From Nitrobacteraceae bacterium AZCC 1564 (lineage in GTDB: Bacteria; Pseudomonadota; Alphaproteobacteria; Rhizobiales; Xanthobacteraceae): a stretch of 64,000 nucleotides of DNA. The notes under the pieces were generated by a model. That model worked only from the letters and a program-made list of their open reading frames with translations, was not told where the DNA came from and made no database searches. The stretch spans positions 1,054,001-1,118,000 of the forward strand of contig JBAGRR010000001.1 of assembly GCA_036924835.1 (NCBI GenBank), written 5' to 3'. Both the position numbers and the translations under genes were made by a program. Below, piece by piece: positions 1-9,671 of the stretch. The first letter of the stretch is position 1. Each line of letters starts with the position of its first letter.

Positions 1-1
1 C

Positions 2-505
2 GCATTCCGATTCCCGCGCGGTGATGGTGTTGGCGTGGATCTTCCGGCATTCGGTGTGCCGCTTGAGATCGGCAAGGGCCGAATCATTCGGGAAGGCTCC
101 TCGGTGGCGCTCGTGTCCCTAGGAACCCGTCTCGCCGAATGCCTGAAAGCTGCAGACATTCTAAAGTCTCACGGCTTAACGACGACGGTTGCTGATGCCA
201 GATTTGCCAAGCCGATCGATACGGATTTGATCCTCCGCCTCGCCCGCGAGCACGAGGTTCTGATCACGGTCGAGGAAGGCTCGATCGGCGGCTTCGGGGC
301 GCAGGTTCTGCATGCGCTCGCCGAGCATGGCGCATTGGATAAGGGATTGAAGGTTCGCTCAATGGTCCTTCCGGACACGTTCATCGATCAGGATAGCCCT
401 GCCGCGATGTATGCGAAGGCCGGTCTCGATGCGAAGGGCATCGTGATGCGCGTCTTCGAAGCGCTGGGTCGCGAAGCAAACATCAGTGCGGTGCAGCTTG
501 CTTGA
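2..505 (+). CDS. dxs: 1-deoxy-D-xylulose-5-phosphate synthase, C-terminal part
   Basis: This is the 3' end of a gene that begins before the window. The open frame runs from base 2, so the GTG at 35 is internal. Dxs condenses pyruvate and glyceraldehyde 3-phosphate to DXP, the first step of the MEP isoprenoid pathway, using thiamine diphosphate in the cytoplasm. The visible part matches the transketolase C-terminal domain: the conserved FRFPRG-type strand followed by GVPLEIGKG, then LSLGTRL-like and [10 protein letters not shown] segments. It stops 10 bases before ispH, which works in the same pathway, and the hopanoid genes next to it use the C30 product of that pathway. Identification is firm; the N-terminal and central domains are outside the window. 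Confidence 0.93.
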   Translation, partial: AFRFPRGDGVGVDLPAFGVPLEIGKGRIIREGSSVALVSLGTRLAECLKAADILKSHGLTTTVADARFAKPIDTDLILRLAREHEVLITVEEGSIGGFGAQVLHALAEHGALDKGLKVRSMVLPDTFIDQDSPAAMYAKAGLDAKGIVMRVFEALGREANISAVQLA

Positions 506-515
506 TCAAAGTCCG

Positions 516-1475
516 ATGAAGATCCTGCTGGCTCAGCCGCGCGGATTTTGCGCCGGTGTCGTGCGCGCGATCGAGATCGTCGAACGCGCGTTAGAAAAGT
601 ATGGCCCACCGGTCTACGTGCGTCATGAGATCGTGCACAACAAATACGTCGTGGAAAACCTCAAGGCGAAAGGCGCGGTATTTGTCGAAGACCTGCATGA
701 AGTCCCGGCAAACGCGATTACGGTCTTTAGTGCTCACGGTGTCGCGAAGAGCGTCGAGGAAGAAGCCGCGGCGCGCGGCCTTCCCGTGTTGAACGCGACC
801 TGTCCTCTTGTCACGAAAGTTCACAATCAAGGGAAGCGATACGTCTCCAAGGGCCGTTCGCTCGTTCTTATTGGGCACGAAGGTCACCCTGAGGTTGTCG
901 GGACGATGGGACAAGTGCCTGGCCCGGTCATCCTGGTGCAGAGCGTCGAGGACGTGGAAGCCCTTGATTTACCGAGTGATGCGCCGATGGCGTACATCAC
1001 GCAGACCACGCTGAGTGTGGACGACACCAAGGATATTATCGCCGCGCTTGAAAAGCGCTTCACAGATATCGAGGGACCAGACACCCGCGACATCTGCTAC
1101 GCGACACAAAATCGCCAGTCTTCGGTACGAGATCTCAGCAAGCTCGTCGATGTCATTCTGGTCGTTGGCGCTACCAATAGCTCCAACTCGAACCGCCTCA
1201 GGGAGATCGGGACCGAAGTGGGCGTCCCAAGCTACCTGATCGCCGACGGCAGCCAGCTCAATCCCGAATGGTTGAAGGGCGCGAAAACCGTCGGCATCAC
1301 CGCCGGCGCATCTGCACCAGAAATCCTCGTCGATGATGTTATCGAAGCCCTGCGGAAAATTGGACCGGTCACAGTGTCCGTTCTGCCTGGCCGGGAGGAA
1401 AATATCGAATTCAGGCTGCCGGCCGAATTAATGTCGAAGCAGGCAGACTTCTCACCCGCGATGCAAGAAAGATAG
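516..1475 (+). CDS. ispH: 4-hydroxy-3-methylbut-2-enyl diphosphate reductase
   Basis: IspH is the last MEP-pathway enzyme. It reduces HMBPP to IPP and DMAPP with a [4Fe-4S] cluster. With the ATG at 516 the protein has 319 residues and starts [14 protein letters not shown], as in the family. The longer frame from a GTG at 486 would overlap dxs and adds ten residues with no family match. The three cluster cysteines are at 12 (GFCAG), 96 (NATCPL) and 194 (DICYAT). The substrate-site residues H41, H74, H124 and E126 are in the expected places. The gene lies 10 bases after dxs and 7 bases before hpnH, so the three are probably co-transcribed and supply isoprenoid units for hopanoids. Confidence 0.96.
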   Translation: MKILLAQPRGFCAGVVRAIEIVERALEKYGPPVYVRHEIVHNKYVVENLKAKGAVFVEDLHEVPANAITVFSAHGVAKSVEEEAAARGLPVLNATCPLVTKVHNQGKRYVSKGRSLVLIGHEGHPEVVGTMGQVPGPVILVQSVEDVEALDLPSDAPMAYITQTTLSVDDTKDIIAALEKRFTDIEGPDTRDICYATQNRQSSVRDLSKLVDVILVVGATNSSNSNRLREIGTEVGVPSYLIADGSQLNPEWLKGAKTVGITAGASAPEILVDDVIEALRKIGPVTVSVLPGREENIEFRLPAELMSKQADFSPAMQER

Positions 1476-1482
1476 TCCTTAG

Positions 1483-2667
1483 ATGGCCATTCCGTTTTTC
1501 AAAGAGATCAAGATCGGCTCGTATCTGGTGAAGCAGAAACTGCTTGGCCGGAAGCGCTATCCGCTGGTGCTGATGCTTGAGCCCCTCTTCCGCTGCAATC
1601 TCGCCTGCGCAGGATGCGGCAAGATTGACTATCCGGATGCGATTCTGAATCGGCGTATGACAGCGCAGGAATGTTGGGACGCCGCCGAAGAATGCGGCGC
1701 GCCGATGGTTGCGATTCCCGGCGGCGAACCGCTGATCCACAAGGAGATCGGCGAAATCGTCCGCGGTCTCGTCGAGCGCAAGAAGTTCGTGTCGCTCTGC
1801 ACCAACGCGTTGCTGCTCGAGAAGAAGCTCGATCTGTTCGAGCCCTCGCCCTACCTGTTCTTCTCTGTCCATCTGGACGGCTTGAAGGAACACCACGACA
1901 AGGCTGTGTCCCAGAAGGGCGTGTTCGATCGCGCCGTCTCGGCGATCAAAGCGGCCAAGGCCCGTGGCTTCACCGTCAACGTCAACGCGACGATCTTCGA
2001 TGGCCATCCTGCCGAAGAGATCGCTAAGTTCCTCGACTTCACCACCGAGCTCGGTGTCGGCGTTTCGATGTCGCCCGGCTATGCGTATGAGCGAGCGCCG
2101 GATCAGGAGCACTTCCTCAATCGTAAGAAGACCAAGGAGCTTTTCCGCAAGGTCTTCGCGATGGGCAAAGGCAAGAAGTGGAATTTCATGCACTCCGGCC
2201 TGTTCCTCGACTTCCTGGCCGGTAACCAGAATTTCGAATGCGAACCTTGGGGTATGCCCGCGCGCAACATCTTCGGCTGGCAGAAGCCCTGCTATCTGCT
2301 CGGCGAAGGTTATACGAAGACCTTCAAGGAGCTGATGGAAACCACCGACTGGGATTCTTACGGCACCGGCAAGTATGAGAAGTGCGCCGACTGTATGGCT
2401 CACTGCGGTTACGAGCCAACGGCAGCAAACGCTGCGGTTTCCAATCCATTGAAGGCTGCCTGGGTCGGCATCCGCGGCATCAAGACCGAAGGTCCGATGG
2501 CGCCCGAGATCGATCTCAGCAAGCAGCGCCCGGCGCAGTATGTGTTCTCGTCGGAAGTGCAGAAGCGTCTGTCGGAAATCCGTGCTGACGAAGCACGTGC
2601 GGCTGAAGCTAAGGCTGCGAAGCTCGCGGAAACTAAATCAGCCCAGAGCGCTTCGACAGCCGCGTAA
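1483..2667 (+). CDS. hpnH: adenosylhopane synthase, radical SAM protein
   Basis: HpnH joins a 5'-deoxyadenosyl group to diploptene to give adenosylhopane, the first step toward extended (C35) hopanoids. The protein has 394 residues. The radical SAM motif CNLACAGC places cysteines at 38, 42 and 45. A SPASM-like C-terminal region contains further cysteines (CADCMAHCGY). The C-terminal tail after about residue 355 is rich in Ala, Lys and Glu and is probably flexible. The ATG at 1483 follows ispH by 7 bases. The last 30 bases overlap the convergent 3' end of hpnG, so both coding regions share the same DNA. The family assignment is strong, from sequence and from the surrounding hpn genes. Confidence 0.95.
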   Translation: MAIPFFKEIKIGSYLVKQKLLGRKRYPLVLMLEPLFRCNLACAGCGKIDYPDAILNRRMTAQECWDAAEECGAPMVAIPGGEPLIHKEIGEIVRGLVERKKFVSLCTNALLLEKKLDLFEPSPYLFFSVHLDGLKEHHDKAVSQKGVFDRAVSAIKAAKARGFTVNVNATIFDGHPAEEIAKFLDFTTELGVGVSMSPGYAYERAPDQEHFLNRKKTKELFRKVFAMGKGKKWNFMHSGLFLDFLAGNQNFECEPWGMPARNIFGWQKPCYLLGEGYTKTFKELMETTDWDSYGTGKYEKCADCMAHCGYEPTAANAAVSNPLKAAWVGIRGIKTEGPMAPEIDLSKQRPAQYVFSSEVQKRLSEIRADEARAAEAKAAKLAETKSAQSASTAA

Positions 2668-3327
2668 GGAACGGAGGGCGCGGCTGAAGTCGCGCCCCGT
2701 CGAAATCAGCGCAGGGATCGACTTCGGATTACGGGCGATCCCGCGCATCACCTTCCACATATCGACATTGCCGTTCGGCTTGATCGCGTCCTTCGTCAGC
2801 TTCGGCAGCTCACGGTGCGCAGGATCGCTGATCACGCGTACCGCAGCGAACGGAAGACCATTTTCAGTCGCGTAACGTGCCGCGATATGGCTCTCCATAT
2901 CGACAGCATCCGCACCGGTTGTCGCTCGCAAAGCCGCCTTGCCGACCTGACCGGTCACGACTTCTTCGACGCCGGCCAGAACGCCAGACACGGTACGGCG
3001 GCGCTTCATGGGGAGCGCAATCAGATTCTCAGTCAGCGCAGCCTCCGTCGTCCACCGCTCCTCAGCGGTGACGATTTCGGTCGCGACCACGATGTCTCCC
3101 GATTTGAGCGCCGGGTTAAGCCCGCCCGCCACACCAAAACTCACGATCCCGCGAATGCTCGCCGGATCGAACGAGATCATCATCTCACGCAACTGAATTG
3201 GATTGCTGGAGCTACAGATGACGGTGAGACCGGGCCCGGCTGCAATGCGAGCCTCTTGTTTCAGGCCAGTAACAATCAGAACTGGCAGTCCGTCGTGTGC
3301 GGCGTCCCCGCCCGCGCCTATAATCAC
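2638..3327 (-). CDS. hpnG: hopanoid-associated nucleoside phosphorylase/nucleosidase
   Basis: HpnG removes adenine from adenosylhopane to give (phospho)ribosylhopane, following HpnH. The 229-residue protein belongs to the purine nucleoside phosphorylase/MTAN superfamily. It shows the N-terminal LIVTGLKQEA strand, the substrate-loop segment SFGVAGGLNP and the late DMESHIAA segment, where the glutamate usually contacts the ribose. The GTG start at 3327 overlaps the hpnF stop by four bases (GTGA), which suggests translational coupling. The 3' end overlaps hpnH by 30 bases tail to tail. It is the last gene of the leftward hpnB-C-D-E-F-G operon. Confidence 0.92.
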   Translation of the reverse strand: MIIGAGGDAAHDGLPVLIVTGLKQEARIAAGPGLTVICSSSNPIQLREMMISFDPASIRGIVSFGVAGGLNPALKSGDIVVATEIVTAEERWTTEAALTENLIALPMKRRRTVSGVLAGVEEVVTGQVGKAALRATTGADAVDMESHIAARYATENGLPFAAVRVISDPAHRELPKLTKDAIKPNGNVDMWKVMRGIARNPKSIPALISTGRDFSRALRSLRGCRSALG

Positions 3328-5309
3328 ATTCCTATCCCCACGAAGCGACTATTAGTATTACGCAAGTTGCGATACCGCGCCAGCGCCCACAGAGGGAAGA
3401 ACTTAGAATATCCGTGGTATCGCAAATAGAACACACGTGGGAACCCGCCGCCTGTGTAGTTCGGCTCGGTCCACAGCCCGTCCTTGTTCTGCATTTTGAT
3501 CAAATACGAGATTCCGCGCTGAGTCGCCGGGTCATCGACCTTGCCCGCCGCCATCAGCGCCAGCGTTGCCCATGCCGTTTGCGAGGCGGTGCTCTCGGAA
3601 CGCTCATAGCCCTTATAGTCGAGCCTGTAGCTGTTGCCGTCCTCGCCCCAGCCACCGTCGGCGTTCTGAATCGCAATCAGCCAATCAGCCGCCTTGCGAA
3701 TCACCGGATCATCATGGGCAACCCCGGCCGCATTGAGCGCGCACAGGACCGACCATGTGCCGTAAATGTAATTGACGCCCCACCGCCCGAACCATGATCC
3801 ATCCGCCAATTGCGTACGCCGGAGGTATTCGACACCGCGCGCAAGCGCCGGGCTCGTTGCAGGCGTCTCGCCAAGCTGCGCCAGCATCGACACACAGCGC
3901 GCCGTGACATCCTCCGTCGGCGGATCGAGCAGCGCGCCGTGGTCGGCGAATGGAATATTGTTGAGATAGTATTCCAGATTGTCGGCATCGAACGCCGCCC
4001 AGCCGCCATCCTTGCTCTGCAGGCCAAGCAGCCATTCACGTCCACGCGCGATGGCTTCGTCATACTTCTCGCCCGCACCGCGGCCGCGCGCGCGATCCAT
4101 CGCCATCACCACAACTGCTGTGTCATCGAGATCCGGATAATGCGCGTTGTTGTACTGGAAGGCCCAGCCACCGGGTCGCACGCCGGGCCGCTTCTCGATC
4201 CAGTCGCCCTCGACGTCGAGAACCTGGCGAGGCTTCAGCCAATCAAGCGCCACCTTGGCGGATTCGACTTCCTTTTCGCCGCCCACTTCCATCATCGCGT
4301 GGGCGGTAAGCGCCGTATCCCAAATCGGCGAGACGCACGGCTGGCAGTAGGCTTCGTCATCCTTGATAATGAGCAGGTTTTCAACCGACTGCCGCGCCAG
4401 CACATAATGCGGGTGATCCTTCGGATAACCGAGCAAATCATACATCATCACGGTGTTGGCCATCGCCGGAAAGATCGCGCCAAGACCATCGACGCCGTTG
4501 AGGCGTTCGGTGACGAACGCGACGGCCTTGTCGATCGCCCGCTGGCGGCTCTTCTTGGGGAAGAATGGGTCAGCCACACGAAGCAAAGCATCGATCATCG
4601 CAAAGCCGGTAAACCAGGCCTGACTCTGATGTGGCGCCTTCGGCGTCATCCCGATGCTCTTCGGGTCTTCTACGAACAATTCGTTGACCGTGACACCAAG
4701 CGGATTCCGCGCCAGTGGTTTCTTATGCATCAGGACCAAGAGCGGCACGATCACCGTGCGCGCCCAGTACGACATCTTGGTCAGATGAAATGGAAACCAG
4801 CGCGGAAGCAGCATGATTTCGACAGGCATCATCGGCACAGCGCGCCACGTCAGCACGCCAAACATCGCAAGCATGATGCGGGTAAAGACGTTGCTCTTGG
4901 CCGCGCCGCCGCGTGACAACATCGCTTCGCGCGCGCGAACCATATGCGGTGCGTCGACGGAATCGCCGATCATCTTGAGCGCGAAGTAAGCCTTCACGCT
5001 GGCGCTCATATCGAACTCGTGACCGTAGAACAGCGACCAGCCGCCGTTCTCGTTCTGGATGCGCCGCAGATAGTTTGCGATCTTGGCCTCGAGCTCGGAG
5101 TCTACCGGCTCCGCGAGATAGTGTCGTAGCAAAATATATTCAGCCGGGATCGTGGCGTCGGCCTCGAGCTCGAACACCCAATGCCCGTCCGGCTTGCGAT
5201 AATTCAGCACAGCCCGGCTTGCAGCCGCGATACTGCCTTCGAGAGCCGTTGCCATCGGCACGGCATCCACTTTCTGCTCGTCCAAAGTCATGCTTGGCGG
5301 TCTATCCAC
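3324..5309 (-). CDS. hpnF: squalene-hopene cyclase
   Basis: This enzyme (also called shc) cyclises squalene to hopene and diplopterol on the membrane surface. At 661 residues it is normal for the family. The acid motif DLDD is at about 393-396 (counting from the GTG). Repeated QW-type motifs are visible (for example QNENGGWS, QSKDGGWAAF, QNADGGWGE, QNKDGLW), which brace the alpha/alpha barrels. The GTG at 5309 shares its first base with the hpnE stop codon (TAGTG). An ATG at 5291 (MTLDEQ) is an alternative start six codons in. The gene sits in the middle of the hopanoid operon. Confidence 0.97.
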   Translation of the reverse strand: MDRPPSMTLDEQKVDAVPMATALEGSIAAASRAVLNYRKPDGHWVFELEADATIPAEYILLRHYLAEPVDSELEAKIANYLRRIQNENGGWSLFYGHEFDMSASVKAYFALKMIGDSVDAPHMVRAREAMLSRGGAAKSNVFTRIMLAMFGVLTWRAVPMMPVEIMLLPRWFPFHLTKMSYWARTVIVPLLVLMHKKPLARNPLGVTVNELFVEDPKSIGMTPKAPHQSQAWFTGFAMIDALLRVADPFFPKKSRQRAIDKAVAFVTERLNGVDGLGAIFPAMANTVMMYDLLGYPKDHPHYVLARQSVENLLIIKDDEAYCQPCVSPIWDTALTAHAMMEVGGEKEVESAKVALDWLKPRQVLDVEGDWIEKRPGVRPGGWAFQYNNAHYPDLDDTAVVVMAMDRARGRGAGEKYDEAIARGREWLLGLQSKDGGWAAFDADNLEYYLNNIPFADHGALLDPPTEDVTARCVSMLAQLGETPATSPALARGVEYLRRTQLADGSWFGRWGVNYIYGTWSVLCALNAAGVAHDDPVIRKAADWLIAIQNADGGWGEDGNSYRLDYKGYERSESTASQTAWATLALMAAGKVDDPATQRGISYLIKMQNKDGLWTEPNYTGGGFPRVFYLRYHGYSKFFPLWALARYRNLRNTNSRFVGIGM

Positions 5310-6571
5310 TATTGCATCTTCAACGCAAAATCGGCCGCGCGATCACCGGATCGGACTGATCCCTCGATGGTCGCAGGCAGTCCCGTATCAGTCCAATCGC
5401 CCGCAAGAAACAGGTTTTTCCACTCGGTGACCGTCCCAGGACGCATGGCATTCTGTTCCGGCGTGGCCTCGAACGTGGCCCGGCGTTCCCGCACGATCTG
5501 CCAAGGCGGAAGCGGCCCTTCCGCAACATCGTTGCCGAAATTTGCCGCCTGGCAGATATCCCGCCAGATCGCGCGGGCCAGTTCCTCACGCGGCGTATTC
5601 ACCAACCTGTCGGCGTCGCTGATGGTGACGGAAAGCCGCTGCGGGAACGCGAAAAGCCACTCTACTAGTCCTCCGATCACGCCCATCATCGGCGGCATAT
5701 TCGCCGGCGGATCGTAGCGGAAGTGCGCATTGACAATGGCGCGGAACTTCACCGGCGTCTTCAGTCCGAGCAAAATGGAGGATGCCGCACGTGGCGGCAC
5801 CGCAAGCACAATGACATCGCCGGGGGCAATCGTCACAGCATCATCGCCGAATTCAAGGGTCGATATCTTTTCACCGGCCATCAACACCTGGCGCAGTTCA
5901 TGCCCGAAGTTGATGCGTGCCCCCTTCTCACGCAGCAGCTTGAGCGCGGGATCGATCAGCACCGCACTCAATCCTTCGCGCGCGATCAGCGGACGGCAGG
6001 CTTGCCCACCGGCCAGAAGCGTTTCCTTGACGATAGCACCTGCCAAACCTGCCGAGCCTTTTGGTGGATCGACATTCAGCGCGGCAAGCAGCAATGGCTG
6101 GACCAGACGATTATACAGCGTGCCTTCGCATTTGATGGTATCGCCCACCAACGCATCGGTGCCCGCCCAAATGACAGGAGACAGCGCGAGATAATCGCCG
6201 ACGCTGGTATCAGGAACGCGGCGCTTCTTGTCGAACACCCACAACGGCAAACGGCCGTTGCCGAGATCCAGCGTCCAGCGCTTGTCTGATTTGACATCGA
6301 CGAATGAAAACTGCGCGCTGTCTGGGCCGACCAAGCCCGCTTCACTGCCGATCGAGCGCGCATAGGCGCGCACGTGGCTATTGCCAGACAGCACCAGATG
6401 ATTGCCGTTGTCGATGACGAGATCCGTCGCACCGTCGTAGTAGGAGCGGCAACGGCCCCCGGCCTGGTGCGTGGCTTCGTGAACGTGAACTTGGAAGCCT
6501 GCATTCGCGAGACGAACAGCGGCAGACAAGCCGGAAACCCCGGCTCCGATGATGTGAGCGTTCTTTGCCAT
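5309..6571 (-). CDS. hpnE: hydroxysqualene dehydroxylase, FAD amine-oxidase family
   Basis: HpnE reduces hydroxysqualene to squalene, the third step of the HpnC-D-E route from farnesyl diphosphate. The 420-residue protein starts with an FAD-binding beta-alpha-beta fold (IIGAGVSGLSAA, residues about 7-18), followed by the GGRCRS segment typical of the amine oxidase/phytoene desaturase group. Near the C terminus, FLAGDWTDTGLPATIEG is the second flavin-contact motif of that family. The start codon overlaps the stop of hpnD (TGATG), and its stop touches the start of hpnF, so expression is probably coupled through the operon. Confidence 0.94.
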   Translation of the reverse strand: MAKNAHIIGAGVSGLSAAVRLANAGFQVHVHEATHQAGGRCRSYYDGATDLVIDNGNHLVLSGNSHVRAYARSIGSEAGLVGPDSAQFSFVDVKSDKRWTLDLGNGRLPLWVFDKKRRVPDTSVGDYLALSPVIWAGTDALVGDTIKCEGTLYNRLVQPLLLAALNVDPPKGSAGLAGAIVKETLLAGGQACRPLIAREGLSAVLIDPALKLLREKGARINFGHELRQVLMAGEKISTLEFGDDAVTIAPGDVIVLAVPPRAASSILLGLKTPVKFRAIVNAHFRYDPPANMPPMMGVIGGLVEWLFAFPQRLSVTISDADRLVNTPREELARAIWRDICQAANFGNDVAEGPLPPWQIVRERRATFEATPEQNAMRPGTVTEWKNLFLAGDWTDTGLPATIEGSVRSGDRAADFALKMQ

Positions 6572-7398
6572 CAGATAAATGCGTACCGAATAAGAATGAA
6601 AATCTTCGCGGCTTTGCTGAGCTTGACCGGACGTCGTGGCAACGCAAAACCGCGCTCCACCAGCTTATTGAGGATCGCGTGATAGTATTCCGACATGATC
6701 TTCGGCGCGCGGATCAGGCGGCGAGGATTGCGCGCCATGATCGCATCCGATGTGACGAAATGATTGATCGCCTGTTTCAGGATATCATCGCACACTTGCG
6801 GCAGGCGCGGGTCCGATACAACCGTCAGCGGATCATTTGACGTGATGCCCGCGGCGTTGAGACTCTCGCGCGGCAGATAGAGTCTTCCGAGCCCGGCGTC
6901 CTCATCGATATCACGAAGGATGTTGGTCAGTTGAAGCGCGCGGCCCAGGTGGTGCGCGAGGAGAATTCCATCTTCTTCACCAAGGCCGAAGACGCGCACA
7001 GACAGGCGGCCGACGGCGCTGGCGACGCGATCGCAATACAGATCGAGCGTCTTCGCATCCGGCGCCCGAATATCCGCCGGCACGTCCATTTCCATGCCGT
7101 CGATGATCGCAATGAAATCCTCGCGCCGCAGACCGAAGCGCTTGATGAAGGGCACATAGCTCGCCACGCGCGCCGGTGGCGCGCCTGCATACAGCGCGTC
7201 AATATCGCGCCGCCACTGATCCAGCGCGGCGAGCCGCTCGGCGCGCGGCCCGTCGGAGTCCGCGATATCATCGACCTGACGACAGAAGCTGTAGATCAGG
7301 AACATCGCATCTCGCTGCGCCTGCGGCAGAATGCGCATCGCAGCATAGAACGAACTGCCTGAGGCCGAGCCCTGCGGTGTGGTTTCGGTTGTTGTCAT
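6571..7398 (-). CDS. hpnD: presqualene diphosphate synthase
   Basis: HpnD condenses two farnesyl diphosphates into presqualene diphosphate. The 275-residue protein is of the trans-isoprenyl diphosphate synthase type (squalene/phytoene synthase). It has the two aspartate-rich motifs DDIAD (43-47) and DIDED (163-167), which bind the diphosphates through Mg2+. The second lies in the family segment NILRDIDEDAG. It follows hpnC with a 6-base gap and overlaps hpnE by the TGATG junction. HpnC and HpnD are paralogues; this one carries the intact second motif expected of HpnD. Confidence 0.95.
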   Translation of the reverse strand: MTTTETTPQGSASGSSFYAAMRILPQAQRDAMFLIYSFCRQVDDIADSDGPRAERLAALDQWRRDIDALYAGAPPARVASYVPFIKRFGLRREDFIAIIDGMEMDVPADIRAPDAKTLDLYCDRVASAVGRLSVRVFGLGEEDGILLAHHLGRALQLTNILRDIDEDAGLGRLYLPRESLNAAGITSNDPLTVVSDPRLPQVCDDILKQAINHFVTSDAIMARNPRRLIRAPKIMSEYYHAILNKLVERGFALPRRPVKLSKAAKIFILIRYAFI

Positions 7399-7404
7399 GG
7401 AGAA

Positions 7405-8301
7405 TTACGCGCCGCCGGATGCATGCCGAACTGTAGATGCCTGGCCGGTTACGCGCCGGAACAGGCCGCAAACCATTGCCGACAGTGCATAGCCCAACAT
7501 CTGTTGCTTGGTGAGATGAACCTGCTCGCTCAGCGGATCGCGAACCTTGAGGAGATTGACGATCTTATCGGCGAACGTGTCGATCACCGAGATTTCGAGC
7601 CCCAGCCGCGTATCCTTCACCTCTCGTGCGAGAGAGCGGCTCTCGCCGAGTAAAAGCTCCGTGCGTCGCGCGAGCGCGTGAAGACACTGCAGCAACTGCG
7701 GCGAGGCACGATCCGCACCCAGCATCTCGACCGAAGCACCGGCTGCAGCAAGGGCATCGAGCGGTACATACACACGGTCGAGATCGCGATAGTCCTTGCC
7801 GCAATCCTGAAGATGATTGTTGATCTGCAGCGCGGCACATAGCGCATCGGAAGCAGCCCATGTGGCGCGGTCCTCGCCGTGCACATCCAGCATGAAGCGG
7901 CCGACCGGCATTGCCGAATAACTGCAATAGTGAATGACGTCGTCCCAGGTCTCGTAACGCTTCTTCGTGACGTCGAGGCGGAACGCCGTCAGCACGTCCT
8001 GCGCATGGCGCGGCGACATGCCCCGTTCAGCCAGAGCTTCACGCAGCGTCACAGCCTCAGGCTGGCTGTCGCCTTTGCCCAAGAGCTCAGCTTCGAGGAT
8101 GTCGAGCTGCTCGAGTTTCGTTTGATCGTTCAGCAAAGCATGGTCAGCGACGTCATCAGCGGTGCGCACGAAATTGTAGAAGGCGAGGATCAATGCGCGG
8201 TGACGCGGATGAATGATCTTGGACGCAACCGGGAAATTTTCGTCCTTGTGCCCTTTCCCAGAGCGCAGCTCGCCTGCTGTTGTTTCGCCTGCGTTTGTCA
8301 T
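7405..8301 (-). CDS. hpnC: hydroxysqualene synthase
   Basis: HpnC converts presqualene diphosphate to hydroxysqualene. The ATG at 8301 gives 298 residues and overlaps the hpnB stop as ATGA; the open frame extends upstream to 8430, but that part lies inside hpnB. The first aspartate motif is DDVAD (about 49-53). The second region reads NHLQDCGKDY, so the DxxxD pattern is altered compared with HpnD. HpnC proteins commonly show this, in line with a water-quenched rather than condensing reaction. The gene is second in the hopanoid operon. Confidence 0.93.
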   Translation of the reverse strand: MTNAGETTAGELRSGKGHKDENFPVASKIIHPRHRALILAFYNFVRTADDVADHALLNDQTKLEQLDILEAELLGKGDSQPEAVTLREALAERGMSPRHAQDVLTAFRLDVTKKRYETWDDVIHYCSYSAMPVGRFMLDVHGEDRATWAASDALCAALQINNHLQDCGKDYRDLDRVYVPLDALAAAGASVEMLGADRASPQLLQCLHALARRTELLLGESRSLAREVKDTRLGLEISVIDTFADKIVNLLKVRDPLSEQVHLTKQQMLGYALSAMVCGLFRRVTGQASTVRHASGGA

Positions 8302-9518
8302 TGCGAGCTGGATACCTGCGCTTGGGCTCGGCCCTTCCACATTCCACCACGTCCCAGGAAATGCTGGACAGCCGAGTTGATCGTGAACACCATATAAGCC
8401 AATGCGATTGCGGGGAGAGCCGGCCCCCAAAGGGCCGATTGCTTATAATACCGCAGTGTCGGCTGGAACGCGAGCGCCATCAAAAGCCATGCAGCCGCGG
8501 CACATTCACGGCTCAGATCGTGACCAAATACGGTGATTGCAACCGGAGCCAGAAAAACGATGCTCATCGCGATGATGACGCCAACGAGCAGCGCGAGTGA
8601 GTAGTGTAGCTGCGCGTAAGCGGATCGCGAAATCATGCGGCCCACCTCGGCCACGGTTTCGGATGCACGCACGCTTCTGACATTCTGCGAGAAACCGAGC
8701 CAGATACGCCCTTGCGTTTTCAGGCGTGCACCAAGCGCACAATCGTCGATCAACGATCCTCGAATGGCATCGATGCCGCCCGAATTCCGCAGTGCGTCCC
8801 AGCGCGCAAGAATGCAGCCACCTGCGGCTGCCGCAGTCGCGCTGTTGCGATCACGCACCCAGGAGAACGGATAGAGCATGTTGAAAAAGAAAATGAAGGC
8901 GGGGATCAGATATTTTTCCGCGAAGCTCTCGCAGCGAAGCGTCGCCATCACCGACGTCATCGCCAGATCTTCGCTCTGGGCGCGGGCAACAAGCCGCATC
9001 ACGACGTCACCCGAGTAGACAATATCGGCATCCGTCAGGAGAACATAATCCGGCGGGACCGGCCGGGTTTCGAGCAGAGAAAGTCCCTGCTTCACAGCCC
9101 AGAGCTTTCCGGTCCAGCCGGAGGGCAACGGACGGCCGGACAACACCGTCAAACGCTGTGACGCTCCAATCGAAGCCGCTGCCTCGCTGGCGATCTGCGC
9201 TGTACCGTCCTGGCTCTGGTCATCAATGAGGATCATCGACAATTCGCCGGGATAGGGCTGACCGAGGATCGATTTCACGCAATCGGCAACCCCGGCCGCT
9301 TCATCGCGGGCCGGCACCACAACCGCAATGGTCGGCCACGTCGTGAGCCCTGATGCAGGCGCCAGATCGTCAAATTTAGAGGTCCGCCAGAATCCACCCC
9401 TGCCCGTGATCAGATAGACCCAGATCGCAAGCGCCAATGCGGCAACGACAACCAGTAACATGTTGGCGGACAATTTCGATTTCTCTGGCAGATGAACGGC
9501 GGCGGTTCGGCTCGCCAC
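8298..9518 (-). CDS. hpnB: hopene-associated glycosyltransferase
   Basis: The 406-residue protein belongs to the GT2 family. It has an N-terminal membrane segment (about 18-38), a GT-A domain starting IAVVVPARDEA, the donor-binding LLTDADIVY (DxD), and hydrophobic segments near the C terminus that suggest membrane anchoring. The name HpnB comes from its constant place at the head of hopanoid operons; the exact acceptor and sugar are not shown here. It is the first gene of the operon. The 153-base gap upstream (9519-9671) has no ORF and should hold the operon promoter, but I could not pick out confident -35/-10 boxes. Confidence 0.88.
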   Translation of the reverse strand: MASRTAAVHLPEKSKLSANMLLVVVAALALAIWVYLITGRGGFWRTSKFDDLAPASGLTTWPTIAVVVPARDEAAGVADCVKSILGQPYPGELSMILIDDQSQDGTAQIASEAAASIGASQRLTVLSGRPLPSGWTGKLWAVKQGLSLLETRPVPPDYVLLTDADIVYSGDVVMRLVARAQSEDLAMTSVMATLRCESFAEKYLIPAFIFFFNMLYPFSWVRDRNSATAAAAGGCILARWDALRNSGGIDAIRGSLIDDCALGARLKTQGRIWLGFSQNVRSVRASETVAEVGRMISRSAYAQLHYSLALLVGVIIAMSIVFLAPVAITVFGHDLSRECAAAAWLLMALAFQPTLRYYKQSALWGPALPAIALAYMVFTINSAVQHFLGRGGMWKGRAQAQVSSSQ

Positions 9519-9671
9519 TGCAGTCGATTACAGGTTCGGGGCGCCAAAGACAATCCTCCTATTGAAGGAAATCCTCTTATGATTTCATTGACTTAGGAAA
9601 GGGAAATTTGCTCCGGAATTAACATTTCCGTGTCCAGGCGCCTGAAAGCCCCTTCAAAGCTCGTTGGGTCG

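Noticed and set aside
1411-2403. 330-codon open frame antisense to hpnH
   Set aside because: It lies fully opposite a well-recognised gene, has a composition typical of the reverse strand of high-GC coding DNA and matches no family.
3810-4916. 368-codon frame opposite the squalene-hopene cyclase gene
   Set aside because: It is rich in Arg and His, as mirror frames are, and has no domain; the cyclase on the other strand is certain.
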